In this document: positions 52,345-59,338 of the stretch, one piece after another
How positions within the stretch are numbered: position 1 is the first letter of the stretch
Layout of the letters: each line of letters starts with the position of its first letter
DNA from: Deltaproteobacteria bacterium
GTDB taxonomy: Bacteria > Desulfobacterota > Desulfobulbia > Desulfobulbales > Desulfurivibrionaceae
Assembly: GCA_021847425.1 (NCBI GenBank)
Contig: JAJZRF010000007.1
Coordinates: 1-64,000, forward strand
Direction: 5' to 3'
DNA length: 64,000 nucleotides
Program-made: the position numbers and the translations under genes
Notes under the pieces: model-generated
What the model was told of the DNA's origin: nothing
Databases searched by the model: none
Seen by the model: only the letters and a program-made list of their open reading frames with translations

Positions 52345-52950
52345 TTATTTTTTAACCCAGCCTGCAGTTTTATTTGCTGCAGTATCGAAGTCATCGGCAC
52401 CAACAGTTGCAGTTACTACAAGGTCAGCCCCAGTAAAAGCGGTTCCTGTTGCTACCAGGGTCGGATTTTGATAAACACTGGTTGAATCAGCGTCAACGCC
52501 AAAAAGTGTATCTCCCTGCGTATGTTTGGCCGCTGCGGTAAAAGTTGCTGCCGCAACTGTAGCGCTGGGGATGGCATCAACATTGGCTACGGCGACAACT
52601 CCATTACCTACAGCAATTTGAACGCCACGAGCAGCAACGTTGGTATCATTAGTGGCAATACCATCAAGGAGGCTGTTGCCCCCTACTGCGTCAGCACCAG
52701 CTGTGGCGGCAACTACTGCAGGGACAAAAGCACCCGCAGCCGCCATTTGTTGTGTAACACCGTAGCGCTGCCAATCTGCGAATAATGCGGCCTCTGAGGT
52801 GTTCAAGTTACGCACATCGCTCAGGGCGGAAGCATTATAGCCCCGGATCCGGTAGGCTGCGAACTGCGGGATGGCGATGGCCGCCAGGATGCCGATGATC
52901 GCGACAACGATCATCAACTCGACGAGGGTGAAACCTTTTTGGTTCTTCAT
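52345..52950 (-). CDS. pilA: Type IVa major pilin
   Basis: The 201-residue prepilin has a short leader MKNQKG cut before F1, giving mature FTLVELMIVVAIIGILAAIA with E5 and N-methyl-Phe. Mature aromatic residues F1, F24, Y27, Y32, F51 and Y57 and the segment SDVRNLNTSEAALFADWQRY match the short conductive pilin of Geobacter sulfurreducens position for position. Unlike that 61-residue protein it carries a C-terminal domain of about 135 residues, Ala/Val/Thr-rich, with no cysteines and no disulfide loop. AAGGAG precedes the ATG; a sigma-54-like promoter lies upstream and a strong terminator downstream. Confidence 0.93.
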   Translation of the reverse strand: MKNQKGFTLVELMIVVAIIGILAAIAIPQFAAYRIRGYNASALSDVRNLNTSEAALFADWQRYGVTQQMAAAGAFVPAVVAATAGADAVGGNSLLDGIATNDTNVAARGVQIAVGNGVVAVANVDAIPSATVAAATFTAAAKHTQGDTLFGVDADSTSVYQNPTLVATGTAFTGADLVVTATVGADDFDTAANKTAGWVKK

Positions 52951-53032
52951 GATCCGCTCCTTTGTGTGTGGGTGGTGTCCGGTGAATATACAAGTAAATA
53001 CATTTTATGGTCTAACCATGGCTTAGGTCAAT

Positions 53033-53049
53033 TCCAATTTTCATGCCAG
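53033..53049 (-). promoter_or_regulatory. Sigma-54 promoter of pilA
   Basis: On the minus strand CTGGCATGAAAATTGGA matches the -24/-12 consensus YTGGCACG-N4-TTGCW at all but two positions, with correct spacing. It lies about 80 bases before the pilA start, leaving a leader of roughly 70 bases. pilA genes are commonly controlled by sigma-54 and PilR; a sigma-54 activator gene lies at 57196. Confidence 0.7.
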
Positions 53050-53181
53050 GGGGAAGTCTATTTAGGAAATTTGAATTTGTGTTTTGATTTTGGGCTGTTG
53101 TCTTGATATGCAAAAAAAGGAGAGCAAATTGGATTCAATATGCTGACATATTTTGTCAATTTCCGATGACAGTATGTGTCA

Positions 53182-53218
53182 GAATCGAGGGGGACGTTGC
53201 TTGCTAACTTGCTATTTT
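53182..53218 (+). repeat. REP-like repeat, copy 1 (RAYT-associated)
   Basis: The sequence CGAGGGGGACGTTGCTTGCT followed by AACTTGCTATTTT shares the core ACGTTGCTTGCTAA with copies 2 and 3, in the same orientation. It lies between the pilA promoter and the RelE-type toxin gene. The rest of the 312-base gap between pilA and that gene holds only the promoter. Confidence 0.8.
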
Positions 53219-53263
53219 TACCTATGACCATCTTCCCCCAGTCAAGATCAACCCCCATCAGGC

Positions 53264-53536
53264 TCAATGCTTCAGGTCGCGGTAAAAATTTTCGTGTGGC
53301 CCAAGCGCCAGCAATACACGCTTGGTTTCATCCCACTGGTAGGCCAGCAGGTACTGTTGGTTGACGCAGTCGAATTTGTATACGAAGATGCCAAGGAGAT
53401 CACCTTTCTTCTCTTCGCCTAGTTTAGGATCGGCAACTACCGTGCGGATTACCGAGTGTACGGCTTCGCGCTGATTGTGATGTAGTTTCCTGTAGCCCCG
53501 TTTAAAGGCGGGCTTTTGCTCAAGCCGCACACTCAT
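53264..53536 (-). CDS. RelE-type toxin
   Basis: The 90-residue basic protein has the RelE/ParE fold pattern: KRGYRKLHHNQREAVHSVIR helices, a GDLLGIFVYKF strand, and LLAYQW and VLLALGPHENFYRDL at the end, the last being characteristic of RelE mRNA interferases. The start overlaps the antitoxin stop by one base (TAATG). The cassette is bracketed by REP-like copies 1 and 2. Confidence 0.82.
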   Translation of the reverse strand: MSVRLEQKPAFKRGYRKLHHNQREAVHSVIRTVVADPKLGEEKKGDLLGIFVYKFDCVNQQYLLAYQWDETKRVLLALGPHENFYRDLKH

Positions 53537-53745
53537 TATTCAGGTAGCTCGAAAGGCTCTGAATCTTCGTCCTTTGCTAATAGCGTGTCGCGTACGAACT
53601 CGATAGGCAAGTCTGGGTTGTCCAGCGCAGCACGGCCGATTTTTGCCCAGTAGCTCACCTGTTGTGGAACCGAACGCATCTCGGCTCTGGCGCGCGTCTT
53701 CGCGGTTTCATAAAGTGCATCATCGATCCGGATGGAAATGCTCAT
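53536..53745 (-). CDS. ParD-like ribbon-helix-helix antitoxin
   Basis: This 69-residue protein starts MSISIRIDDALYETAKTRAR, a ribbon-helix-helix, followed by EMRSVPQQVSYWAKIGRAAL, which is the ParD-like antitoxin signature, and an acidic tail. The ATG at 53745 is chosen because AGGAG lies 11 bases upstream; a longer frame to 53772 lacks support. Confidence 0.82.
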   Translation of the reverse strand: MSISIRIDDALYETAKTRARAEMRSVPQQVSYWAKIGRAALDNPDLPIEFVRDTLLAKDEDSEPFELPE

Positions 53746-53840
53746 CGTCTTTCTCCTGTTGCAGATTGCCACAAATGTAGCATGCAGTATAGCAGTTGCC
53801 TAGTTTAATATGCAAGAACAATAATGCAGTAAGTTTAAGG

Positions 53841-53875
53841 ATCGAGGGTGACGTTGCTTGCTAACTAGCTATTTT
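53841..53875 (+). repeat. REP-like repeat, copy 2
   Basis: ATCGAGGGTGACGTTGCTTG followed by CTAACTAGCTATTTT matches copy 1 with few changes. It sits between the two TA cassettes, upstream of both. The remaining sequence of this 300-base gap holds the next promoter. Confidence 0.8.
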
Positions 53876-53981
53876 CTTGTTTGCAAGCTCAGGGCTGGAT
53901 GTATTTTTCGTTTCCACGCGCCACATGCGAACAGAGTGTGGATGCGGCAATATTGAAAAGCAGATATTCAAGGATGCAGTA

Positions 53982-54023
53982 TTGATTTTCTATGTATTCA
54001 GATGTATTCTAAAAAAATACAAA
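53982..54023 (+). promoter_or_regulatory. Promoter/operator of the CopG-ParE module
   Basis: TTGATT (53982-53987) and TATTCT (54005-54010) are 17 bases apart. TGTATTC occurs twice (around 53993 and 54003) and inverted as AATACA (54016-54021), giving an operator-like cluster over the -10 box. Confidence 0.55.
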
Positions 54024-54048
54024 TAAATTTTTCATACAGGAGGCATCA

Positions 54049-54288
54049 ATGAAAATGACGACTGTCAGAGTGGATGACCATCTTCTTGACCGGGTTGATG
54101 GAATAGCGAAATCACAGAGCCGCCCAAGATCATGGATAATCAATCAGGCCCTGGAGCGTTTCGTGGATTATGAAGAATGGTTTGAACTGGAAGTGAAAGC
54201 TGGGCTTACCGAGGTAGAACGAGGCGATGTCGCTCTTGATACAGAAGTAAGAAGCGCTTTCAATAAATGGGGCGTCGATGCAGGTTAA
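54049..54288 (+). CDS. CopG-type ribbon-helix-helix antitoxin
   Basis: The 79-residue protein begins MTTVRVDDHLLDRVDGIAKS (after MK) and has RSWIINQALERFVDYEEWF, the CopG/ParD DNA-binding domain with a helical toxin-binding tail. AGGAGG precedes the ATG. It overlaps the toxin gene by 11 bases. Confidence 0.85.
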   Translation: MKMTTVRVDDHLLDRVDGIAKSQSRPRSWIINQALERFVDYEEWFELEVKAGLTEVERGDVALDTEVRSAFNKWGVDAG

Positions 54289-54562
54289 GTGGACCAGGAA
54301 GGCCCTGATCAATCTCGATGATGCGGTTGAGTATATTGCCGGAGACAACCCGATTGCTGCCAGGAAGGTGGCCCAGCGAGTTTGGGATAGCTCTCAGTTG
54401 TTGGCTTTGCAGCCGTGCGCTGGTCGCCCCGGCAGAGTTCAAGGAACAAGAGAGCTTATAATCTCCAATCTTCCCTACATCCTGCCGTATATCCAGAAAG
54501 GGAACACCATCTATATCCTCCGGGTCATGCATACCTCCATGATATGGCCGGATAAATTTTAA
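54278..54562 (+). CDS. ParE-family toxin
   Basis: The 94-residue protein has the ParE/RelE plasmid-stabilisation pattern: VKWTRKALINLDDAVEYIAG, AARKVAQRVWDSSQLLALQP, GRPGRVQGTRELIISNLPYI and IYILRVMHTSMIWP. ParE toxins inhibit gyrase; RelE relatives cleave mRNA, and sequence alone does not decide between them. It ends nine bases before REP-like copy 3. Confidence 0.87.
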   Translation: MQVKWTRKALINLDDAVEYIAGDNPIAARKVAQRVWDSSQLLALQPCAGRPGRVQGTRELIISNLPYILPYIQKGNTIYILRVMHTSMIWPDKF

Positions 54563-54570
54563 TAATGTGC

Positions 54571-54605
54571 GGTCGCGGGGGACGTTGCTTGCTAATTAGC
54601 TATTG
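54571..54605 (+). repeat. REP-like repeat, copy 3 (left end of the RAYT unit)
   Basis: GGTCGCGGGGGACGTTGCTT followed by GCTAATTAGCTATTG carries the same core as copies 1 and 2. It precedes the RAYT gene by 33 bases and is inverted relative to copy 4 at its other end. Confidence 0.85.
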
Positions 54606-54637
54606 CCATACTCACAAGCTCGTGCTAACTTCGGCTT

Positions 54638-55636
54638 ATGCCACGCCAACCACGCCTTGACATACCCTACGTCCTGCATCACGTTATTGTTCGCGGCATC
54701 GAAAGACGCGATATTTTCGCTGATGACGCTGACAAGGAACGTTTCGTTTCCCGCCTTTCAGCTCTTCTGACAAAAGGTTCCACGAAGTGCTTTGCCTGGT
54801 CGCTGATGTCGAATCATTTCCACCTGTTGCTCATGCCGACCACGGTTTCTCTTTCAGAAACCATGCGCTGCCTGCTCACAGGGTATGCCGTCTATTTCAA
54901 TCGCAAATATCAGCGCTCCGGACACCTTTTTCAGAACCGATACAAGTCAATTCTCTGCGAGGAAGAGCCATACTTTCTCGAACTGGTTCGCTATATTCAT
55001 CTGAATCCGTTGCGAGCCGGTCTGGTGGCGAATTTGGATGGTCTTGATCACTACCAATGGAGCGGCCATGCAGCTCTGCTTGGCAATCGGACAGTGGAGG
55101 GACAAGAGAGAGACGAAGTGCTGGCGCGTTTTGGCAAGAGCAAGGCCCGTGCCTTGCGCGGGTATCGGCAGTTCGTTGCTGACGGGATTGCCGCAGGCCG
55201 TCGAGAAGATTTGATTGGCGGCGGACTTAAGCGAAGTCAATTCGGTTGCGGGGAGAACAGGGAGCTTGCTGCATACGACGAGCGGATCCTTGGCAGCGGC
55301 GGGTTTGTTGAAACGCTGATCCGTGGCGGCAACATACGGGAGCAGAAGAAATCACCACTGTCCCTTGCCGATCTTCTCCAAAATGTTTGCGGGATAACAG
55401 GCGTGGATGCTGTGATGATACGACGACCCGGCAAGGAAAGGACAGCTGCCAGGGCAAGGGCTATCTTCTGTTGTCTTGCCGTGCGTGAATACGGGTATAC
55501 TGGGAAAGAAGCCGGCGTGGCGACAGGACTCGGATCATCCGGTGTTTCCATCGCAGTGCAACGAGGCGAGAAGTTGATTAAAAGAGATCCATCACTGAGA
55601 GAAATGATTATGGGGATGGGGACGATAGCAAGATAG
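54638..55636 (+). CDS. REP-associated tyrosine transposase (RAYT) with C-terminal HTH
   Basis: The 332-residue Y1 transposase of the IS200-like superfamily starts MPRQPRLDIPYVLHHVIVRG and carries the metal-binding HUH-type motif SNHFHLLL (H60, H62) and the catalytic tyrosine region ELVRYIHLNPLRAGL (Y119). A C-terminal DnaA-like helix-turn-helix (REYGYTGKEAGVATGLGSSG) follows. RAYTs are domesticated enzymes thought to spread REP sequences. The gene sits exactly between inverted REP-like copies 3 and 4, and its TAG stop lies inside copy 4. The frame is intact. Confidence 0.92.
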   Translation: MPRQPRLDIPYVLHHVIVRGIERRDIFADDADKERFVSRLSALLTKGSTKCFAWSLMSNHFHLLLMPTTVSLSETMRCLLTGYAVYFNRKYQRSGHLFQNRYKSILCEEEPYFLELVRYIHLNPLRAGLVANLDGLDHYQWSGHAALLGNRTVEGQERDEVLARFGKSKARALRGYRQFVADGIAAGRREDLIGGGLKRSQFGCGENRELAAYDERILGSGGFVETLIRGGNIREQKKSPLSLADLLQNVCGITGVDAVMIRRPGKERTAARARAIFCCLAVREYGYTGKEAGVATGLGSSGVSIAVQRGEKLIKRDPSLREMIMGMGTIAR

Positions 55637-55655
55637 CAAGCAACGTCCCCTCGTA
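55621..55655 (-). repeat. REP-like repeat, copy 4 (inverted, right end of the RAYT unit)
   Basis: On the minus strand it reads GAGGGGACGTTGCTTGCTAT then CTTGCTATCG, the inverted counterpart of copy 3. It includes the RAYT stop codon and lies about 19 bases before the histidine kinase start, so the kinase promoter must be in or beyond the RAYT unit. Confidence 0.85.
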
Positions 55656-55673
55656 AGACCCCGGAGGAGATGC

Positions 55674-57203
55674 ATGCGGGTCTGGAATTTGAAGGCGCAG
55701 ACGATTCTGACCTTTTTCTTGGTTCTTGCGGTCGGCATGCTGCTGGTGAACGTTGTCTCCATGCAGCTCTGGAAACGGCAGGCCTTGCGGGCCGAGCTGG
55801 ATCATAGCCGCAGTCTGCTTGCGGCCATGGCCAGGCTTGGCTTCGAGGGCGGCGGCGAAAGGGGGTTCGGGGATCAAGTCAGGCAGGTATTGCAGTCGGA
55901 CGGGACGATTGTCTGTGTCGGCTCGGTATCCGCGCAGGGCAAACCCATCATCCCCTCGCCCGGCTGTGATGATTTCGCTAAAGTTCTGGAAAATTCCCTG
56001 ACACATGCCGCCCGCTCCGGCATCGAAGAGAGCCGTCTTCTTTCTGCCCCTCCGAATAGCAAAGCGGGAAACCGGAATGTGCTGCTTGTTGCCCGGCCTG
56101 TTCGATTTCCGGACGGGGCAAGGGGCGCGGTGGCCATGGTCCGCTCCACCGATGGGATTGAGGCACGGGTGTGGGAAAATGAAAAGATCATCCTGGTCTA
56201 TCTCCTTGCCAATGCCGTGGTGCTTGCGGTTGTCGGTTTTTTTCGCATGGTCAAGCTCGTGGTCCGCCCCCTGGAGCGCCTTGCCGAACAGGCTGACGCC
56301 TATTCCCTGCGGCACGATTTTTTGCCCTTTTCGGGGCGGCCTGGCAATGAGTTCGGGCGTCTCTCCTCAAGCTTGAACCGGATGATGGCGCAACTCGAAG
56401 AGGATCGGAAGTCGCTTCTGCAGAAGGTGGACTCCCTGCGGCTGGCAAACGAGGAGTTGGAGCGGAATCGGCGCGAGATGGTCCGGGCGGAGAAGATGGC
56501 ATCCATAGGCAGGCTGGCAGCCGGGCTTGCCCACGAGATAGGAAATCCGCTGGGCGTAGTGCAGGGATATCTGGATCTTCTCGGGCAAGGGGGGGTATCT
56601 GCGGAGGAAAGGAAAGAGTTCGCACGACGCGCGGAGCAGGAGGTGGCGCGGGTGGGCAGATTGATCAGGCGATTGCTGGATTATGCCCGGCCAGCGGACG
56701 GAGTCTCGGCCCCGCTGCATGTGGGGGCGCTTTTGGCTGAATGCGTGGAGCTGCTTTGCCATGGAACAGTCCCCGGCCATATAGATTTTTCTCTCAAGCC
56801 GGAGGCGGACGAAGACCTGGTTCTGGCCGACGCCGACGGCCTGCGCCAGATTTTTGTGAATTGCTTCATGAATGCGGTGGATGCCGTGGGCTCGCTTCCG
56901 GCAGGGAGGGTCACGGCGCGGTGCTTTAACGTCAAGGAGGGGGAGCGGCGATATATCCGGATTGTTATCGCGGATAACGGTCCGGGAATTGCACAAGAAC
57001 ATCTGGAGAGCGTGTTCGAGCCTTTTTTCACCACCAAGGAGCCGGGCAGAGGCACAGGGTTGGGGTTGGCGGTGTCCTGTTCCCTTGTCGAAAAATGGGG
57101 CGGGAGGATGTGGGCTGAAAGCGGCCGGGCGGAAGATGGCGGGGGCGCCGCGCTCTGGATTTCGCTGCCGTTGGCTGTCCCCGCAGGAGATGAGCATGGC
57201 TGA
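55674..57203 (+). CDS. Membrane histidine kinase, PilS-like by context
   Basis: The 509-residue kinase has two membrane helices (about 11-30 and 172-190) flanking a periplasmic domain of about 140 residues, a HAMP linker (about 191-245), a coiled coil, a HisKA domain with phospho-acceptor H287 (LAAGLAHEIGNPLG), and an HATPase with NAVDAVGS, DNGPGI, FEPFFTTKEPGRGTGLGL and GG motifs. It overlaps the sigma-54 activator gene by eight bases. Classical PilS has six membrane helices, so the PilS label rests on context only. GGAGGAG precedes the ATG at 55674. Confidence 0.88.
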   Translation: MRVWNLKAQTILTFFLVLAVGMLLVNVVSMQLWKRQALRAELDHSRSLLAAMARLGFEGGGERGFGDQVRQVLQSDGTIVCVGSVSAQGKPIIPSPGCDDFAKVLENSLTHAARSGIEESRLLSAPPNSKAGNRNVLLVARPVRFPDGARGAVAMVRSTDGIEARVWENEKIILVYLLANAVVLAVVGFFRMVKLVVRPLERLAEQADAYSLRHDFLPFSGRPGNEFGRLSSSLNRMMAQLEEDRKSLLQKVDSLRLANEELERNRREMVRAEKMASIGRLAAGLAHEIGNPLGVVQGYLDLLGQGGVSAEERKEFARRAEQEVARVGRLIRRLLDYARPADGVSAPLHVGALLAECVELLCHGTVPGHIDFSLKPEADEDLVLADADGLRQIFVNCFMNAVDAVGSLPAGRVTARCFNVKEGERRYIRIVIADNGPGIAQEHLESVFEPFFTTKEPGRGTGLGLAVSCSLVEKWGGRMWAESGRAEDGGGAALWISLPLAVPAGDEHG

Positions 57204-58575
57204 TGGAGGGCGGTTGCTGATAATCGATGACGAGGAAAGCATGCTGCAGATGCTTTCCGTTGTCACCTCCAAGGGGGGATATGCGGTAACCCTGGCGCGT
57301 AACGGCGAGGAGGGGCTTGTTGCTTTGGCGAAAGGGCCTTTTGACCTTATCCTTTGCGACCTGAAGATGCCGTGTCTTAATGGCCACGAGTTTCTAAAGA
57401 AAATCAATGAGCTGGGCGTCGAGGTGCCGATTGTCATGATGTCGGCTTACGCGGCCATCGAGGATGCCGTGGCCGCGATCAAGGGTGGTGCCTATGATTT
57501 TATCACCAAGCCTTTCAAGGCGGACGAAGTGCTTCTGACCCTGGAGCGGGCAGGCGAACACCTGCGCCTGCAACGGGAAAATCAGCGGCTGCGCCAGCAG
57601 ATCGACGATCTTCAGCGGGAGCAGGGGCTTGACGGCATGGTTGGCAAGAGCAGCGTCATGGTCTCCTTTCTGAAAACAGTAGCCAAGGTGGCGCAATACG
57701 ACACCACGGCGCTCATCACCGGCGAATCCGGCACCGGCAAGGAGCTGGTGGCGCGGGGTATTCATCAAAAAAGCGGCCGGGCCGGCAAGCTGTTTCTGGC
57801 CGTCAATTGCGGGGGGATGCCGGAAAGTCTGCTGGAAAGCGAGCTGTTCGGTTATGTGAAAGGCGCCTTTACCGGCGCGGAAAAAGACCGCAACGGCATC
57901 TTCCAGGAGGCGAATGGCGGCACCCTCTTTTTGGATGAAATCGGCGAACTTCCCCCCGAGGCACAGGTAAAGCTCTTGCGGGTCTTGCAGGAGCGGGAGG
58001 TTCGCCCGGTCGGCGGGGTGCGGACGGTGCGCGTTGATGTCCGGGTTCTTGCCGCCACGGCCCGCGATCTGGAAGAGGAGGTGGAGGCTGGCCGGTTTCG
58101 GGAGGACCTGTTTTACCGGCTTAATGTAATCCGGCTGCATGTGCCGCCGTTGCGCGAACGCATGGAGGATCTCCCCCTGCTCTGCGCTTGCCTGCTCGAC
58201 CGGATCGCAGCCAAACTCGACAGGCAGCCCCCGGAACTTCCCCCGGCCACCCTGGCGGTGCTGCTTCGCCACCGCTGGCCCGGCAACGTCCGGGAGCTGG
58301 AAAACGCCCTGGAGCGGGCGATGGTGCTGGCCGAGGGAAGCGTCATCAAGCCGGAGCATTTGCCGGAAAATTTGGCTGGATTGACAGAGCCGTGCAAAAC
58401 GGGCATCGAAAAGGTTCTGGGCACCTACTCCCTAAAAAAAGGGCAGCGGGAAATGGAACGCACCTTGATCGCCCAAGCCCTGGCCACGACCGGAGGCAAC
58501 AAGAGCAAGGCCGGCCTGCTGCTTGAGATCAGCTATCCTTCCCTGTTGAGCAAGATGAAGGAGTACGGGTTGTGA
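57196..58575 (+). CDS. Sigma-54-dependent response regulator, NtrC/PilR type
   Basis: The 459-residue activator has a receiver domain (D11, D12, phospho-acceptor D55), an AAA+ domain with GESGTGKELVA, the sigma-54 contact loop GAFTGAEKDRNGIF and GGTLFLDEIGEL, and a C-terminal Fis helix-turn-helix (TGGNKSKAGLLLEISYPSLL). ATG at 57196 is preferred since AGGAG ends six bases upstream; an ATG at 57190 has none. With the adjacent kinase it is the natural candidate to act at the pilA sigma-54 promoter. Other targets are possible. Confidence 0.92.
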   Translation: MADGGRLLIIDDEESMLQMLSVVTSKGGYAVTLARNGEEGLVALAKGPFDLILCDLKMPCLNGHEFLKKINELGVEVPIVMMSAYAAIEDAVAAIKGGAYDFITKPFKADEVLLTLERAGEHLRLQRENQRLRQQIDDLQREQGLDGMVGKSSVMVSFLKTVAKVAQYDTTALITGESGTGKELVARGIHQKSGRAGKLFLAVNCGGMPESLLESELFGYVKGAFTGAEKDRNGIFQEANGGTLFLDEIGELPPEAQVKLLRVLQEREVRPVGGVRTVRVDVRVLAATARDLEEEVEAGRFREDLFYRLNVIRLHVPPLRERMEDLPLLCACLLDRIAAKLDRQPPELPPATLAVLLRHRWPGNVRELENALERAMVLAEGSVIKPEHLPENLAGLTEPCKTGIEKVLGTYSLKKGQREMERTLIAQALATTGGNKSKAGLLLEISYPSLLSKMKEYGL

Positions 58576-58609
58576 CCGAGAATGGTGACAGTCAAAACTT
58601 GCCGCAGCC

Positions 58610-59338
58610 TCAATATGCGTATATCCCCGATAATCTGGCCTTTTCCCGTGAGCTTAGCGCGCTTTGGCCCTGGATGTCAGTCTGAAACAGATACGGGATA
58701 TGTGGCGGGGTAACCGTGCCGCTGGCGTTGTTGACCACCCCCCCCCCCACCAGGACGTTTGAAGAGGTGCCGCTGTTGCCGGGGCTTGTGCTTAAGATGG
58801 CGGTGTTCACGATTATATTGGGGGTTGGCGCCGTAAAGGCCAACGTCAAGGTCGCATCCGGGTTATTGGCAGGATAAACTCCGTCATTAACGTTGCCACT
58901 CGTCGTGAGTTTTTTGATGAAATTCGCGTCGGAAATAACCTGGGTCAATATCCCGTTGTACGTCCCCATGGCGCTCAGGGCAGTACCACCCATACCGTTC
59001 TGGATGATTTCCTTTGCAAAAAAATTCATGCCGCCGTAGGCGGCTTCCAGCGCCGTCTGATAGCGTTTTTTCGAGCCGCCCGTCCAAATGCCGGTTCCCG
59101 CCATATAGAGGAGAGATGCCATCATGAGCATGCCGATCAGGCCCAAAATCAAAGCCATGACCAATGCTACTCCTCTCTCGTTTCCAAGTATTGCCGGCGT
59201 CGCAGGGAAACGAAGCGCAGCCGGGACTCCGAAAAGCCGCTCCGCTGTCGCGGGCCTTGGCGCGCTTTCCATTTTTGCGGGGGTACCAGGTGTTCTTCGG
59301 TTAATCAGCCGCATACGGCCTTCCTCCATATTGGTCAT
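58610..59338 (-). CDS. pilX: Type IV pilus minor assembly protein PilX
   Basis: The 242-residue protein carries the PilX N-terminal hydrophobic helix ERGVALVMALILGLIGMLMM (about 54-73), preceded by an unusually long 50-residue leader. The body (YQTALEAAYGGMNFFAKEII, then Thr/Asn-rich) is typical. Near the C-terminus GTG GGG GGG GGG GTG forms an 11-G run (58738-58748). The start overlaps the pilW stop by four bases; an internal ATG at 59314 is possible. It is the last gene of the minor pilin operon. Confidence 0.8.
   Translation of the reverse strand: MTNMEEGRMRLINRRTPGTPAKMESAPRPATAERLFGVPAALRFPATPAILGNERGVALVMALILGLIGMLMMASLLYMAGTGIWTGGSKKRYQTALEAAYGGMNFFAKEIIQNGMGGTALSAMGTYNGILTQVISDANFIKKLTTSGNVNDGVYPANNPDATLTLAFTAPTPNIIVNTAILSTSPGNSGTSSNVLVGGGVVNNASGTVTPPHIPYLFQTDIQGQSALSSREKARLSGIYAY
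58738..58748 (-). repeat. 11-G homopolymer inside pilX
   Basis: The plus strand shows eleven consecutive C residues, read as G in the sense strand of pilX, coding for V-G-G-G-V. This is the longest homopolymer I see inside a gene in this window. Gain or loss of one base would shift the frame for the last 38 residues. Confidence 0.9.

Noticed and set aside
53058-53267. Small minus-strand frame of 69 codons upstream of pilA
   Set aside because: It runs over REP copy 1 and the sigma-54 promoter, has no ribosome site and no similarity.
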